Positions 1-7,941 of a stretch of DNA of 64,000 nt are shown piece after piece. Numbering within the stretch: position 1 is the first letter of the stretch; each line of letters opens with the position of its first letter. The translations under genes and the position numbers were made by a program. The DNA is from Nonlabens ulvanivorans (GTDB taxonomy: Bacteria > Bacteroidota > Bacteroidia > Flavobacteriales > Flavobacteriaceae): contig NZ_BBMK01000001.1 in NCBI RefSeq assembly GCF_000755285.1, positions 682,001 through 746,000 on the forward strand, in the 5' to 3' direction. The notes beneath the pieces are model-generated. The model did not search any database. It worked only from the letters and a program-made list of their open reading frames with translations, and was not told the DNA's origin.

Positions 1-559
1 TCTAATTCTAGAAGCTGTATTTGAGTTCCTAATTCTATTTGATGTTTATCTAAGTATTGTAAAAAACGGGTAGATGTGTCATGCACGCCAGCTAGAATAC
101 CAGATTGTCCTTTTTCTAATTGGGAAATAGCAGTTTTTACAGTTTTCTCATAATTTCCTTGTGCGTCAGGTATAGGGTCACCGTGTGGATCATACTTTGG
201 GAAATTAAGTAGCTTATCGAGTTCATCAATAAGTTTGCGAGACTGGATATGTTCTAATTGTTCTGCCACCTCATGCACTTCATCCCAAGAGAAATCAAGT
301 TTTTCAACCAGAAATACTTCCCATAATCTATGTTTTCTGATGATTTGGGTCGCACAGTTGATACCATTCTGAGTTAGTCTGGTTCCTTTATAAGGGATAT
401 ACTCTGCTAGATTTTTATCTGCTAATTTTTTAAGCATATCAGTCACTGATGATGCTTTTGTATTCATCCCACCAGCAATATCGTTAGTGGACACTAATTT
501 TTACCATCTTGAAGATGATAAATTGTTTTAATATAATTTTCTTCTGATACCGAATGCAT
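1..559 (-). CDS. DtxR/MntR-family metal-dependent transcriptional repressor (partial, frameshifted)
   Basis: The reverse strand reads an N-terminal winged helix (MHSVSEENYIKTIYHLQDG, then after a shift VSTNDIAGGMNTKASSVTDML) followed by the dimerisation helices with metal ligands typical of DtxR/IdeR/MntR (RKHRLWEVFLVEKL, HEVAEQLEHI). These proteins repress metal-uptake genes when loaded with Fe2+ or Mn2+. The 3' end, where a FeoA/SH3-like domain would lie, runs off the window. A stop near 497 is removed by adding one base (AT to ATT in the coding strand), so a sequence error is more likely than a true pseudogene. The start at 559 is the ATG that gives the usual family N-terminus. An inverted repeat about 45 bp upstream could be its own operator. 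Iron versus manganese specificity cannot be told. Confidence 0.85.
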
Positions 560-601
560 GAGGTAAAGGTAAAGTATTTATTTGTTAAGAGTAAATTAAA
601 A

Positions 602-617
602 TTTAGTCTTGCCTAAA
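602..617. promoter_or_regulatory. Candidate DtxR-family operator upstream of the repressor gene
   Basis: TTTAGTCTTGCCTAAA is an imperfect inverted repeat (arms TTTAGTC and GCCTAAA, 2-bp spacer, one mismatch). It resembles the TTTAGGC/GCCTAAA boxes bound by DtxR-family repressors and lies 43 bp upstream of the repressor start. Autoregulation is inferred. Confidence 0.4.
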
Positions 618-738
618 AAACAGGTTGAAACATGTTTTTTTGCATTAATTTCAGAAATAATCTATAGCGTTGTTAATCGGGTAAGAGTAGGCCTACCAAA
701 TAGTTAATGCGATAAAATTTAATTATAAATAGTAGAAT

Positions 739-1449
739 TTAAGCTATGCCGCGCTCTTTTCTCACGGTTTCATAAGCTTCTTGCACTTTACGGAATTTTT
801 CTTCTGCACCTTTACGGTAGGCTTCATCCATGTCCATTAATTTATCTGGATGGTACCTTTTTGCCATGGTGCGATATGCTTTTTTAACCTCGTGATCTGG
901 TACACTTTTATCGATTTCGAGAATCTTATATGCATTATCACGATCCTTAACAAACATGGCTTTAATGGATATAAAGTCACGTTGTGTCAATCTAAGGTAT
1001 CCTGCGATTTGTTCTAAAACTCTGAGTTCTGAATCACTTATGTTTCCATCTGCTTGTGCAATACCGAAAAGAAAATGTATAATTTGAATACGCGATTCTA
1101 TCCTAGTTCGTGCATTTAAAAATTGACAAATACGAGCTGCATTTAATTCTCGTTTTTTGACAACTTCATTAAAAACTTTAAATATTTGAGAGGCGCGTTG
1201 TTCACCATAACTTTGTATGAAATAATTGCGCACATATCTCAACTCACTATCACTTACCTTTCCATCTGCTTTTATAACAATAGATGTAAGTGATAATAAA
1301 TGCAATTCAAAATCTTGTGGACTTACGGATTGTCTCTGACCTCGATATGGATTTGAACTTCTTTGTGAGCCTGCATTATTACTAGAAGTAAATGCGTTAA
1401 ACAATAATCGCAAAACAAAAAAGATAACTATATAACCTAAAAATGACAT
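739..1449 (-). CDS. DjlA-like co-chaperone: membrane anchor, TerB domain, C-terminal J domain
   Basis: A 236-residue protein. Residues 3-20 (FLGYIVIFFVLRLLF) form one membrane segment. Residues about 45-160 form an alpha-helical TerB/DjlA-type domain with two acidic repeats (DGKVSDSELRYVR and DGNISDSELRVLE). Residues about 170-236 are a J domain containing the HPD tripeptide (KRYHPDKL) that stimulates DnaK ATPase. The order matches DjlA, a membrane-anchored DnaK co-chaperone, although the J domain is compact and ends the protein. It is monocistronic, transcribed toward the DtxR gene. The family call is secure; the client is unknown. Confidence 0.85.
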   Translation of the reverse strand: MSFLGYIVIFFVLRLLFNAFTSSNNAGSQRSSNPYRGQRQSVSPQDFELHLLSLTSIVIKADGKVSDSELRYVRNYFIQSYGEQRASQIFKVFNEVVKKRELNAARICQFLNARTRIESRIQIIHFLFGIAQADGNISDSELRVLEQIAGYLRLTQRDFISIKAMFVKDRDNAYKILEIDKSVPDHEVKKAYRTMAKRYHPDKLMDMDEAYRKGAEEKFRKVQEAYETVRKERGIA

Positions 1450-1529
1450 TAACTGGATTGAGCGGTGAAAAATATGAATTTACGTTTACTTTGTAGTCAA
1501 TCCTTATGCCAATTGTGAGATATGACAAG

Positions 1530-1562
1530 TTGACTTTATCAGCTTTCCATTCGTCGACACTA
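1530..1562 (+). promoter_or_regulatory. Putative LytTR-type regulatory site A (weak) upstream of the sensor operon
   Basis: Half-site TTGACTTTA (1530-1538) and core TCGTCGACACTA (1551-1562) are 21 bp apart. The core matches the stronger sites upstream of 7942, 12684, 14339 and 21527 at 10 of 12 positions and lies 103 bp before the first gene of the H-NOX operon. No good -7 box sits at the usual 57-58 bp distance, so this is the least certain copy; it would imply autoregulation. Confidence 0.4.
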
Positions 1563-1653
1563 AACCGTCATCCATCGATAGATAAACGTGGAATCATCGA
1601 TATAATCTGAGCAAACTTAATATTCACATTAATTTGCTATTATATTAAGAGAC

Positions 1654-2070
1654 ATGAAAGCACGTAAATTAAAAGTTTTACTTATTGAAGATGATACTAT
1701 TGAAGTGATGAAAATGCATAGAGCATTATCAACTTTAAAAGAGGATCATAGTATTGTTGAAGCTAATAATGGAGAGATGGCTTTATCAATTTTAGAAAAA
1801 AAAGATCAGCTACCTGATATAATTTTGCTAGATTTAAACATGCCTAAAATTAACGGAATAGAATTTTTATCTATTCTAAAAAAGGATGATAGATTAAAAT
1901 ATATACCTACTGTTATCTTAACTACATCTAATAATCAAAGAGATTTATTAGCTTGTTATAATTTAGGGATTGCTGGGTATGTATTGAAGCCTTTGAAGTA
2001 TGAAGAATATGTAGAGAAAATCTCTAGATTAATGTCATACTGGAGTATTAATGAATTATTTATTGCTTAA
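1654..2070 (+). CDS. Single-domain response regulator (CheY/Rcp1-like receiver)
   Basis: A stand-alone receiver of 138 residues. The acidic pair D13/D14 (IEDD), phospho-acceptor D60 (LLDLNMP), T90/T91 (LTTS) and K112 (LKPL) are all present, so it should be phosphorylatable. There is no output domain. It is the first gene of a seven-gene operon, 5 bp before the H-NOX gene. With two kinases that lack receivers and an Hpt protein downstream, the simplest role is the middle carrier of a phosphorelay (kinase to receiver to Hpt to LytTR regulator). A phosphate sink or a protein-binding output is also possible. Confidence 0.9.
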   Translation: MKARKLKVLLIEDDTIEVMKMHRALSTLKEDHSIVEANNGEMALSILEKKDQLPDIILLDLNMPKINGIEFLSILKKDDRLKYIPTVILTTSNNQRDLLACYNLGIAGYVLKPLKYEEYVEKISRLMSYWSINELFIA

Positions 2071-2075
2071 GTAAT

Positions 2076-2615
2076 ATGAAAGGAATAGTTTTTACAGAGT
2101 TTCTTGATTTAGTAGAAGAGAAATTTGGACTGGAAATGGTAGATCAGATTATTGAACAATCAGACCTGCCGTCTAATGGTGTATATACATCAATAGGAAC
2201 ATATAGTTTTTCCGAGATGTTGCAGCTCATCCAGAATTTGAGTGCAAATACTGGATTAAGTATCGATCAACTATTGCTCGTTTATGGAGAACATTTTTTT
2301 AATGTCATTGAAAATAGTTATCCTGGACTTTTAGCAACTTATAAAGATCCTATTGAGATGTTGTCTTCTATAGAGAATCATATTCACATAGAGGTCAGAA
2401 AGATATATCCAGATGCCGAATTACCAACATTTGAGGTTCTTGAAAAGTCTGATCAACATCTTATAATGATTTATAAATCTAGTCGAGCGATGCACCATTT
2501 TGGTTTGGGCTTGATGAATAGAACTTTTGCTCACTTTGAAATGACTTCTAACATTCAAATAGAGAAAATTAAGGAAGACGGTACTGAAGTAAAATTCACC
2601 ATTCATAAAGTTTAA
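2076..2615 (+). CDS. H-NOX heme-nitric oxide binding domain protein
   Basis: A 179-residue stand-alone HNOB domain, the usual family length. The start MKGIVFTEFLDLVEEKFG is the typical H-NOX N-terminus. The proximal heme ligand is expected at H104 (HIEV; H102 is the alternative), followed by the YP-x-P stretch. The diagnostic YxSxR heme-propionate motif is present as Y133-K-S135-S-R137. Facultatively aerobic bacteria use such proteins to bind NO and control a neighbouring histidine kinase; anaerobe versions may also bind O2. The next gene, a PAS histidine kinase, overlaps by TAATG, which fits this pairing. Ligand selectivity (NO versus O2) cannot be fixed from sequence. Confidence 0.92.
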   Translation: MKGIVFTEFLDLVEEKFGLEMVDQIIEQSDLPSNGVYTSIGTYSFSEMLQLIQNLSANTGLSIDQLLLVYGEHFFNVIENSYPGLLATYKDPIEMLSSIENHIHIEVRKIYPDAELPTFEVLEKSDQHLIMIYKSSRAMHHFGLGLMNRTFAHFEMTSNIQIEKIKEDGTEVKFTIHKV

Positions 2616-4594
2616 TGAGTGCCTCTGATGTCGAAATATTAAAACGTGCGCTCAGTAGAGAAAAGGCTGCTCGTAAACAGGCAGAAAAAATCCTGGAACA
2701 AAAGGCAGCAGAATTATATGAACTTACTAGAAAATTACAGCACTCCAACCAGCAATTAGAATCACTAATAGATGAAAAAACATCAGAATTAAATGGTGTT
2801 TTTGAAAATATTGTTGACGCTTATGTGGTGACTGACTTGATAGGGAATGTTTTAAAGATGAATGAGCCTGCAATAGGCTTACTTGAAGCAGACTTTGAAA
2901 AAGAGTCTATTAACATCATGAATCTTATTCATCCTAATGAGTATGGGAATGTGATCGCTAATTTTCAAGAGTTGATAAAACATGGTTCATTAACTGATGT
3001 GCATGTTAAAATCATGACTAAAAATCATCAGACAAAACTAGTTCATATTAACTGTAGCATTATTTACGATGCTCAAGGTAAAGCTAAAGCTGCTCAAGGT
3101 ATTGTACGTGACATTACTAAGAGTAATGAAGACGAAAAGAAGCTTATTGAGTCTGAAAATAGACTTTCTACATTAATTTTAAATCTTGAAAATGCTGTTT
3201 TATTAGAAGATGAAAACCGCAAGATCGTTTTAACGAACAACCGATTTTGTGAGTTTTTTGAGATTCCAATGACACCGGAGCAAATGGTCGGTTTTGACTG
3301 TTCTGAAGCAGCTGAAAATTCAAAAGATTTATTTGTCAACTCAGAGAGCTTTATTAAAAGAGTTGATGAAATACTGAGTAGTAAGGAAATGGTGACTGGT
3401 GATGAATTAATAATGGTAAACGGTAGGATTCTTGAAAGAGATTTTATTCCAATTATTGAAAGTGGTTCTTATAAAGGACATTTATGGTCTTATAAAGATG
3501 TTACTTTAAAACGTTCTTACCGTAAAAGTCTAGAGACTCAAAAGCAAAAGTATAGTAGCATTATTGCTAATATGAATTTAGGGCTTGTAGAGGTAGATAC
3601 TAATGAGAATATTTTGATGGTCAATCAAAGTTTTACTGAGATGAGTGGCTATTCTGAGGAGGAAGTATTAGGGGAAAAGGCTTCATCTCTTTTTCTAGAA
3701 GAAGAAAACATCCATGTTTTTAAAGAGCAAACTAGAAAAAGAATTAAAGGAGAATCCAGTTCTTATGAGATTGCTGTAAGAATTAAAAATAATGAAGAAC
3801 GTCACTGGTTGATAAGTGGAGCTCCCAACTATGATATAGAAGGTAATGTGACTGGCTCTATAGGAATTCACTTAGATATAACAGATTTAAAAAATTTAGA
3901 GATACAAAAAGAGTTATTACTAACCCAACTAGCAAGGAGTAATGACGAGTTGCATGAATACGCTCATATCGTATCTCATGATTTAAAAAGTCCATTACGC
4001 AGTATTTATGCTTTAGTAAACTGGTTAAAAGAAGATAATCTAGAGAAATATGATGACACTAGCTTAACAAATATTTCTCTGATTGAAGAAACTTTAGAGA
4101 AAATGGAACAACTTATAGGAGATATTCTAGATTACTCTAGTCTGAATTCAACAAATAAGGAGTTTGCCAGAATTGATTGTCAGGAACTGCTCAATGACTT
4201 AATTAAAGTTATCTATGTTCCAAATCATATTGAGATAAAATTAAATGGTCCGTTTCCAGAAGTTGATGGAGACAAAACTAAAATAAATCAATTATTTCAA
4301 AATCTCTTGAGTAATGCGGTCAAGTTTATTGATAAAGAAAAAGGTTTAATTGAAGTAAGTTGTGAAGAATTAGAAACGCATCATAAGTTTAAGATTAAGG
4401 ATAATGGTATCGGTATTGATCCCGCATTCCATGATAAAATATTTAAAATATTTCATGCCTTAAATAAAAACAAGGACTCGACTGGTATAGGATTGTCAAT
4501 AGTTAAGAAAATTGTTGACTTGCATGAAGGCAAAATATGGTTAGAGAGTGAAGTTGGAGAAGGAGCCACATTCTTTTTTACATTAAAAAAATAG
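2615..4594 (+). CDS. PAS-domain histidine kinase paired with H-NOX
   Basis: A 659-residue soluble kinase. It has an N-terminal coiled coil (about 5-60), three PAS-like modules (about 60-175, 180-300 and 305-430), a HisKA helix pair with phospho-acceptor H455 in SHDLKSPLRS, and an HATPase_c domain with the N box (NLLSNAVKF), G1 (DNGIGI) and G2 (STGIGLSIV). No membrane segment or receiver is seen. The start overlaps the H-NOX stop (TAATG). By analogy with H-NOX-associated kinases, the heme protein probably modulates its autophosphorylation. Its catalytic half is closely similar to the kinase at 5730-6782, suggesting duplication within the operon and a shared phosphate acceptor. Confidence 0.92.
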   Translation: MSASDVEILKRALSREKAARKQAEKILEQKAAELYELTRKLQHSNQQLESLIDEKTSELNGVFENIVDAYVVTDLIGNVLKMNEPAIGLLEADFEKESINIMNLIHPNEYGNVIANFQELIKHGSLTDVHVKIMTKNHQTKLVHINCSIIYDAQGKAKAAQGIVRDITKSNEDEKKLIESENRLSTLILNLENAVLLEDENRKIVLTNNRFCEFFEIPMTPEQMVGFDCSEAAENSKDLFVNSESFIKRVDEILSSKEMVTGDELIMVNGRILERDFIPIIESGSYKGHLWSYKDVTLKRSYRKSLETQKQKYSSIIANMNLGLVEVDTNENILMVNQSFTEMSGYSEEEVLGEKASSLFLEEENIHVFKEQTRKRIKGESSSYEIAVRIKNNEERHWLISGAPNYDIEGNVTGSIGIHLDITDLKNLEIQKELLLTQLARSNDELHEYAHIVSHDLKSPLRSIYALVNWLKEDNLEKYDDTSLTNISLIEETLEKMEQLIGDILDYSSLNSTNKEFARIDCQELLNDLIKVIYVPNHIEIKLNGPFPEVDGDKTKINQLFQNLLSNAVKFIDKEKGLIEVSCEELETHHKFKIKDNGIGIDPAFHDKIFKIFHALNKNKDSTGIGLSIVKKIVDLHEGKIWLESEVGEGATFFFTLKK

Positions 4595-4597
4595 AAA

Positions 4598-5730
4598 ATG
4601 ATTATTAATCAGCATTTAAGAGTAAAAGATCAACCATGGAAAAACATAGGTGATCAAAAATCTTTAAGCAATCCATTAGTGTTAACTTTTGGAAATAGGT
4701 ATCTATTGGAATCGCCTACCATTTTTGCAGAGGTTAACGCGATGTATCCAGATGCTCATATTGTTTTTGGTTCTACTAGTGGAGATATTATGGATGATAA
4801 TGTCAATGATGACTCTGTATCTATAACAGCGATTGAGTTAGAGAAAAGTAGTTTTGCTATTAAAACTGCAAATATCCTTAATGAACAAAAGGATAGTTTT
4901 AAAACCGGAAAACATCTTATAGAGCAATTTGATGCTACAGGTTTAAAACATGTTTTCATCATTCTGAAGGAAGTTTTATCAACGGTACACAACTGACTTT
5001 GGGAATGAATTCAGTTTATGGAGATGATTTATTAATAACCGGTGGTTTATGTGCAGATGATGCAAGATTTGAAAAAACAATATGTGGATATAATTGTAAT
5101 CCAAAACCAGGAGAAATTGTTGCGATAGGTTTTTATGGAGATAGTTTTGAAGCAACGTTCTCAATCCATGGTGGATGGATCCCATTTGGACCTGAACGAA
5201 TTGTTACAAAGTCTAAAGGAAATATACTTTATGAATTAGATGGCATGCCTGCTCTAGATCTTTATAAAAAATACTTAGGTGATAAATCTAAAGAGTTACC
5301 TGGTGCAGCTTTATTATATCCTTTAAATGTAAGGATTGAAGATCAAAACCAGTCTATTGTTAGATCTATCTTAGCTATAGAAGAAGATGACAACGCAATG
5401 GTCTTAGCTGGTGATATTCCTGAAAATTCTAAGGTTCAATTAATGATGACTAATGTCGATCAAATTGCAAATGCAGCAGAAAGAGCTGCTAGACAGGCCG
5501 ATGATATTAGAGAAAATACATCTCAACTCGCTTTATTAGTAAGTTGCATAGGTAGAAAATTAGTTCTTGATCAAAGAGTAGAGGAAGAAATTGAAGAGGT
5601 GCGCAACGTCCTTGGTGATGATGTAGTTATCTCTGGTTTCTATTCTTATGGTGAGATAGCTCCATTTCATGAAGAAATGAAATGTCAGTTACATAATCAA
5701 ACGATGACGATTACTTTACTAAGCGAATAA
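4598..5730 (+). CDS. FIST-domain sensor (NosP-like), frameshifted near 4972
   Basis: Two reading frames together give a FIST plus FIST_C protein of about 377 residues, the normal family length. The N-terminal part has FGSTSGDIMDDN. After the shift the second frame begins with GMNSVYGDDLLITGG and DDARF, and ends with GFYSYGEIAPF, the typical FIST_C ending. The break in ATCATTCTGAA is repaired by one T, which restores ISEGSFINGTQLTLG, so a sequence error is likely. FIST proteins of the NosP type are heme NO sensors encoded beside histidine kinases; others sense small ligands. The stop overlaps the start of the next kinase (TAATG). The NosP assignment rests on family and context. Confidence 0.82.
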
Positions 5731-6782
5731 TGAATTCATTACTTAAACGTCAAATTAGGAAGTTTCTAAGTGATGACCTAGCACAACATCCGGATCTTGT
5801 GCGATTTTTTGACGCGATTAATAGTTCTTATACCACGCATGATGATCAATTTGCCATGCTTCAAAGAGCGATGTCTATAAGTTCGCAAGAACTCTTTGAA
5901 GCAAATAAAGAGTTGAAAGAAAGAGCAGAATCTCAGACCTTAGTTATAGATAAGCTTAATAATGTAATTCATACATTGAAAAGTTATGATTTAACAGAAG
6001 AAGGTCGTTCAAGCGATGATACCTCTGATAGTTTTGGCTTAGTGGATTTAATAGATAGGCAGACTAAAGAAATACTAGCTTTTAATCAACAAAGAGAAGA
6101 ATTATTAAGTGAACTATCACACCAAAATCAAGAGCTGAGCGATTATGCACATATGGTTTCTCATGACTTAAAATCTCCATTGCGCAGTATTGACGCCTTA
6201 GCGTCTTGGATCAGTGAAGATTATTCAACAGCACTAGATAAGAAAGGAGTTGAGAATCTTGATTTGATTAGAAGTAATGTTCAAAAAATGGATACCTTAA
6301 TTAATGGTATATTAGAGTATTCAACAATCGGAAAAACAAAACTGTTATTGTATGATGTTGATTTACAGGCATTAGTAAATAATATTCTTAGTATAGTCTT
6401 TGTTCCAGATCATGTTAAAATTGATATCTTAAATCCATTGCCAGTTGTACAAGGTGATAAATATAGATTACAACAATTGTTTCAAAACTTGATTGATAAC
6501 GCAATAAAGTATAACGATAAAGAAAAAGGTCTCATTGAAATAGATGTAGAAGATTTATCCAGCCATTGGCAGTTTTCAATAAAAGATAATGGTTCAGGAA
6601 TTGATAAAGCCTATTTTGAAAAGATCTTTAATGTCTTTCAAAAACTGGAAAATAATGTAAACTCATCTGGAATAGGGCTATCAATCGTTAAAAAGGTTGT
6701 TGAACTATATCAGGGAGAAATTAGGGTTGAATCTGAATTAAATATAGGAACAACATTTTATTTTACTTTACCAAAGAAATAA
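5730..6782 (+). CDS. Soluble histidine kinase paired with the FIST protein
   Basis: A 350-residue cytoplasmic kinase. Residues 1-130 are helical and coiled coil with no recognised sensor domain. HisKA carries H145 in SHDLKSPLRS, and the HATPase_c domain ends in the G box SSGIGLSIV. Having no sensor of its own, it presumably takes its input from the co-translated FIST protein, as NosP-associated kinases do. Its catalytic core is paralogous to that of the H-NOX-linked kinase. It is coupled by TAATG overlaps to both the FIST gene and the Hpt gene. Confidence 0.92.
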   Translation: MNSLLKRQIRKFLSDDLAQHPDLVRFFDAINSSYTTHDDQFAMLQRAMSISSQELFEANKELKERAESQTLVIDKLNNVIHTLKSYDLTEEGRSSDDTSDSFGLVDLIDRQTKEILAFNQQREELLSELSHQNQELSDYAHMVSHDLKSPLRSIDALASWISEDYSTALDKKGVENLDLIRSNVQKMDTLINGILEYSTIGKTKLLLYDVDLQALVNNILSIVFVPDHVKIDILNPLPVVQGDKYRLQQLFQNLIDNAIKYNDKEKGLIEIDVEDLSSHWQFSIKDNGSGIDKAYFEKIFNVFQKLENNVNSSGIGLSIVKKVVELYQGEIRVESELNIGTTFYFTLPKK

Positions 6783-7099
6783 TGGAACAACCGAACAGAT
6801 CATATATCGATAGTCTATGTCGTGGAGATAAAGTTTTTGAAAACAAGCTTATTTCAGTTATAAAAACAGAGTTTCCAACTGAAAAAGAGGTCTATTATAA
6901 TGCGTTGAAGGCAAAAAATGTTCAAGAAATTGCTGAAGCAGTTCACAAATTAAAGCACAAAATAAGTATCTTGGGACTTGAGAAAGGATACGCACTAGCT
7001 GCACAATATGAAAATGATATTCGTGATGAAAAGTTTGACCATTCTCAATCTTTTGAAGAGATCTTAGATATTATGACTGAGTATCTTAAAACTTTATAG
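6782..7099 (+). CDS. Hpt histidine phosphotransfer protein
   Basis: A 105-residue all-helical protein with the Hpt signature VHKLKHKISILGLEKG, where the first His (about H58) aligns with the HxLKG phospho-acceptor. Hpt proteins carry phosphate between receivers. A free-standing Hpt between two kinases and a LytTR regulator, with a single-domain receiver at the head of the same operon, supplies every component of a four-step relay. The second K-H in place of K-G is a minor departure from the consensus. Confidence 0.85.
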   Translation: MEQPNRSYIDSLCRGDKVFENKLISVIKTEFPTEKEVYYNALKAKNVQEIAEAVHKLKHKISILGLEKGYALAAQYENDIRDEKFDHSQSFEEILDIMTEYLKTL

Positions 7100-7109
7100 C
7101 AGGTAAATA

Positions 7110-7817
7110 ATGAAATGCATTATTATAGATGATGAAGCTACGGCTCGTTTAATTATATCAAAGTATTGTAGTGATATGAAAGGCATTAATGTATTAGAAG
7201 AGTTTTCTAATGCAATAGACGCTATGAAGTATTTAAATCAAAATACAGTAGACTTAATTTTTCTAGACATTCATATGCCTGGTTTTAATGGTATTGATTT
7301 TATACAAACCATTAAGAATCCACCTAATGTTATTTTAACCACTTCAGATCCCAATTTTGCTATTGAGGCTTTTGAATATGAGTGCATTGTAGATTATTTA
7401 ATAAAACCACTCACTGAAGACCGTTTTGTTAAGGCTATTAATAAAGCTTCTAACAGTATAAGTCTAAATAAAAAAGAAGTAAGTTCTTCAAAAAAGGAGT
7501 CTACAGAGGATGTTCTTTATGTAAATATTGATCGACGCCTTATTAAAATTGATATGCCCAGCATCTACCTTGTAGAGGCAAAAGGAGACTATATCATGAT
7601 TAAAACTGAAACCAAAAATTATATAGTTCATTCCACTCTTAAAAAGATCGAGGATAAATTACCAGATCATACTTTTCTTAAAGTACATCGATCTTATGTA
7701 ATTAACGTAAGTAAGATAATAGATATAGAGGATAATTGTGTTTTAATCAAAAAGGATATTATTCCAGTAAGTAGGTCTAATCGCCCTATTTTAATGAAAA
7801 GATTGAATTTGTTATAG
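7110..7817 (+). CDS. LytTR-family response regulator
   Basis: 235 residues: a receiver at about 1-120 with D7/D8, phospho-acceptor D53 (FLDIHMPG) and a conserved Lys in YLIKPL, a short Ser/Lys linker, and a LytTR DNA-binding domain at about 135-233 (KGDYIMIKT, KVHRSYVINVSKI, VPVSR-like ISPVSRSNRP region). LytTR proteins bind pairs of about 9-bp direct repeats spaced about one extra helical turn and often control surface and polysaccharide genes. As last gene of the NO-sensor operon it is the obvious output. The TCRTCTACACTT motif upstream of the adjacent surface genes is a candidate target (inference). Confidence 0.93.
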   Translation: MKCIIIDDEATARLIISKYCSDMKGINVLEEFSNAIDAMKYLNQNTVDLIFLDIHMPGFNGIDFIQTIKNPPNVILTTSDPNFAIEAFEYECIVDYLIKPLTEDRFVKAINKASNSISLNKKEVSSSKKESTEDVLYVNIDRRLIKIDMPSIYLVEAKGDYIMIKTETKNYIVHSTLKKIEDKLPDHTFLKVHRSYVINVSKIIDIEDNCVLIKKDIIPVSRSNRPILMKRLNLL

Positions 7818-7831
7818 TGCGGTATAAACAC

Positions 7832-7864
7832 TTAACTCATCATCGAGACCACTCATCTACACTT
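7832..7864 (+). promoter_or_regulatory. Putative LytTR-type regulatory site B upstream of the DUF4114 gene
   Basis: Core TCATCTACACTT at 7853-7864 with a poorly matching half-site TTAACTCAT 21 bp upstream (7832-7840). The core begins 57 bp before a -7 box TAGTTTTG (7910-7917), and the gene starts 89 bp from the core. No TTG -33 element stands at the usual distance, as expected for an activator-dependent promoter. Confidence 0.55.
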
Positions 7865-7909
7865 CTCTTAGATTCATCGTTTTAAATTAAAACAGCCTTG
7901 AATCTCCTT

Positions 7910-7917
7910 TAGTTTTG
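7910..7917 (+). promoter_or_regulatory. Bacteroidota -7 promoter element TAGTTTTG
   Basis: Matches TAnnTTTG, lies 57 bp after the start of site B and about 25 bp before the start codon at 7942. Confidence 0.5.
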
Positions 7918-7941
7918 ACATGAAATTAAACAATTGTCAAG

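Noticed and set aside
613..640. A/T-rich hairpin (AAAAAACA/TGTTTTTT) after the DjlA-like gene
   Set aside because: It could be a terminator, but it overlaps the DtxR-type box and the stem has only two strong pairs.
2421..2606. Reverse-strand reading frame opposite the H-NOX gene
   Set aside because: It is a shadow of the H-NOX gene, with no family pattern or ribosome site.
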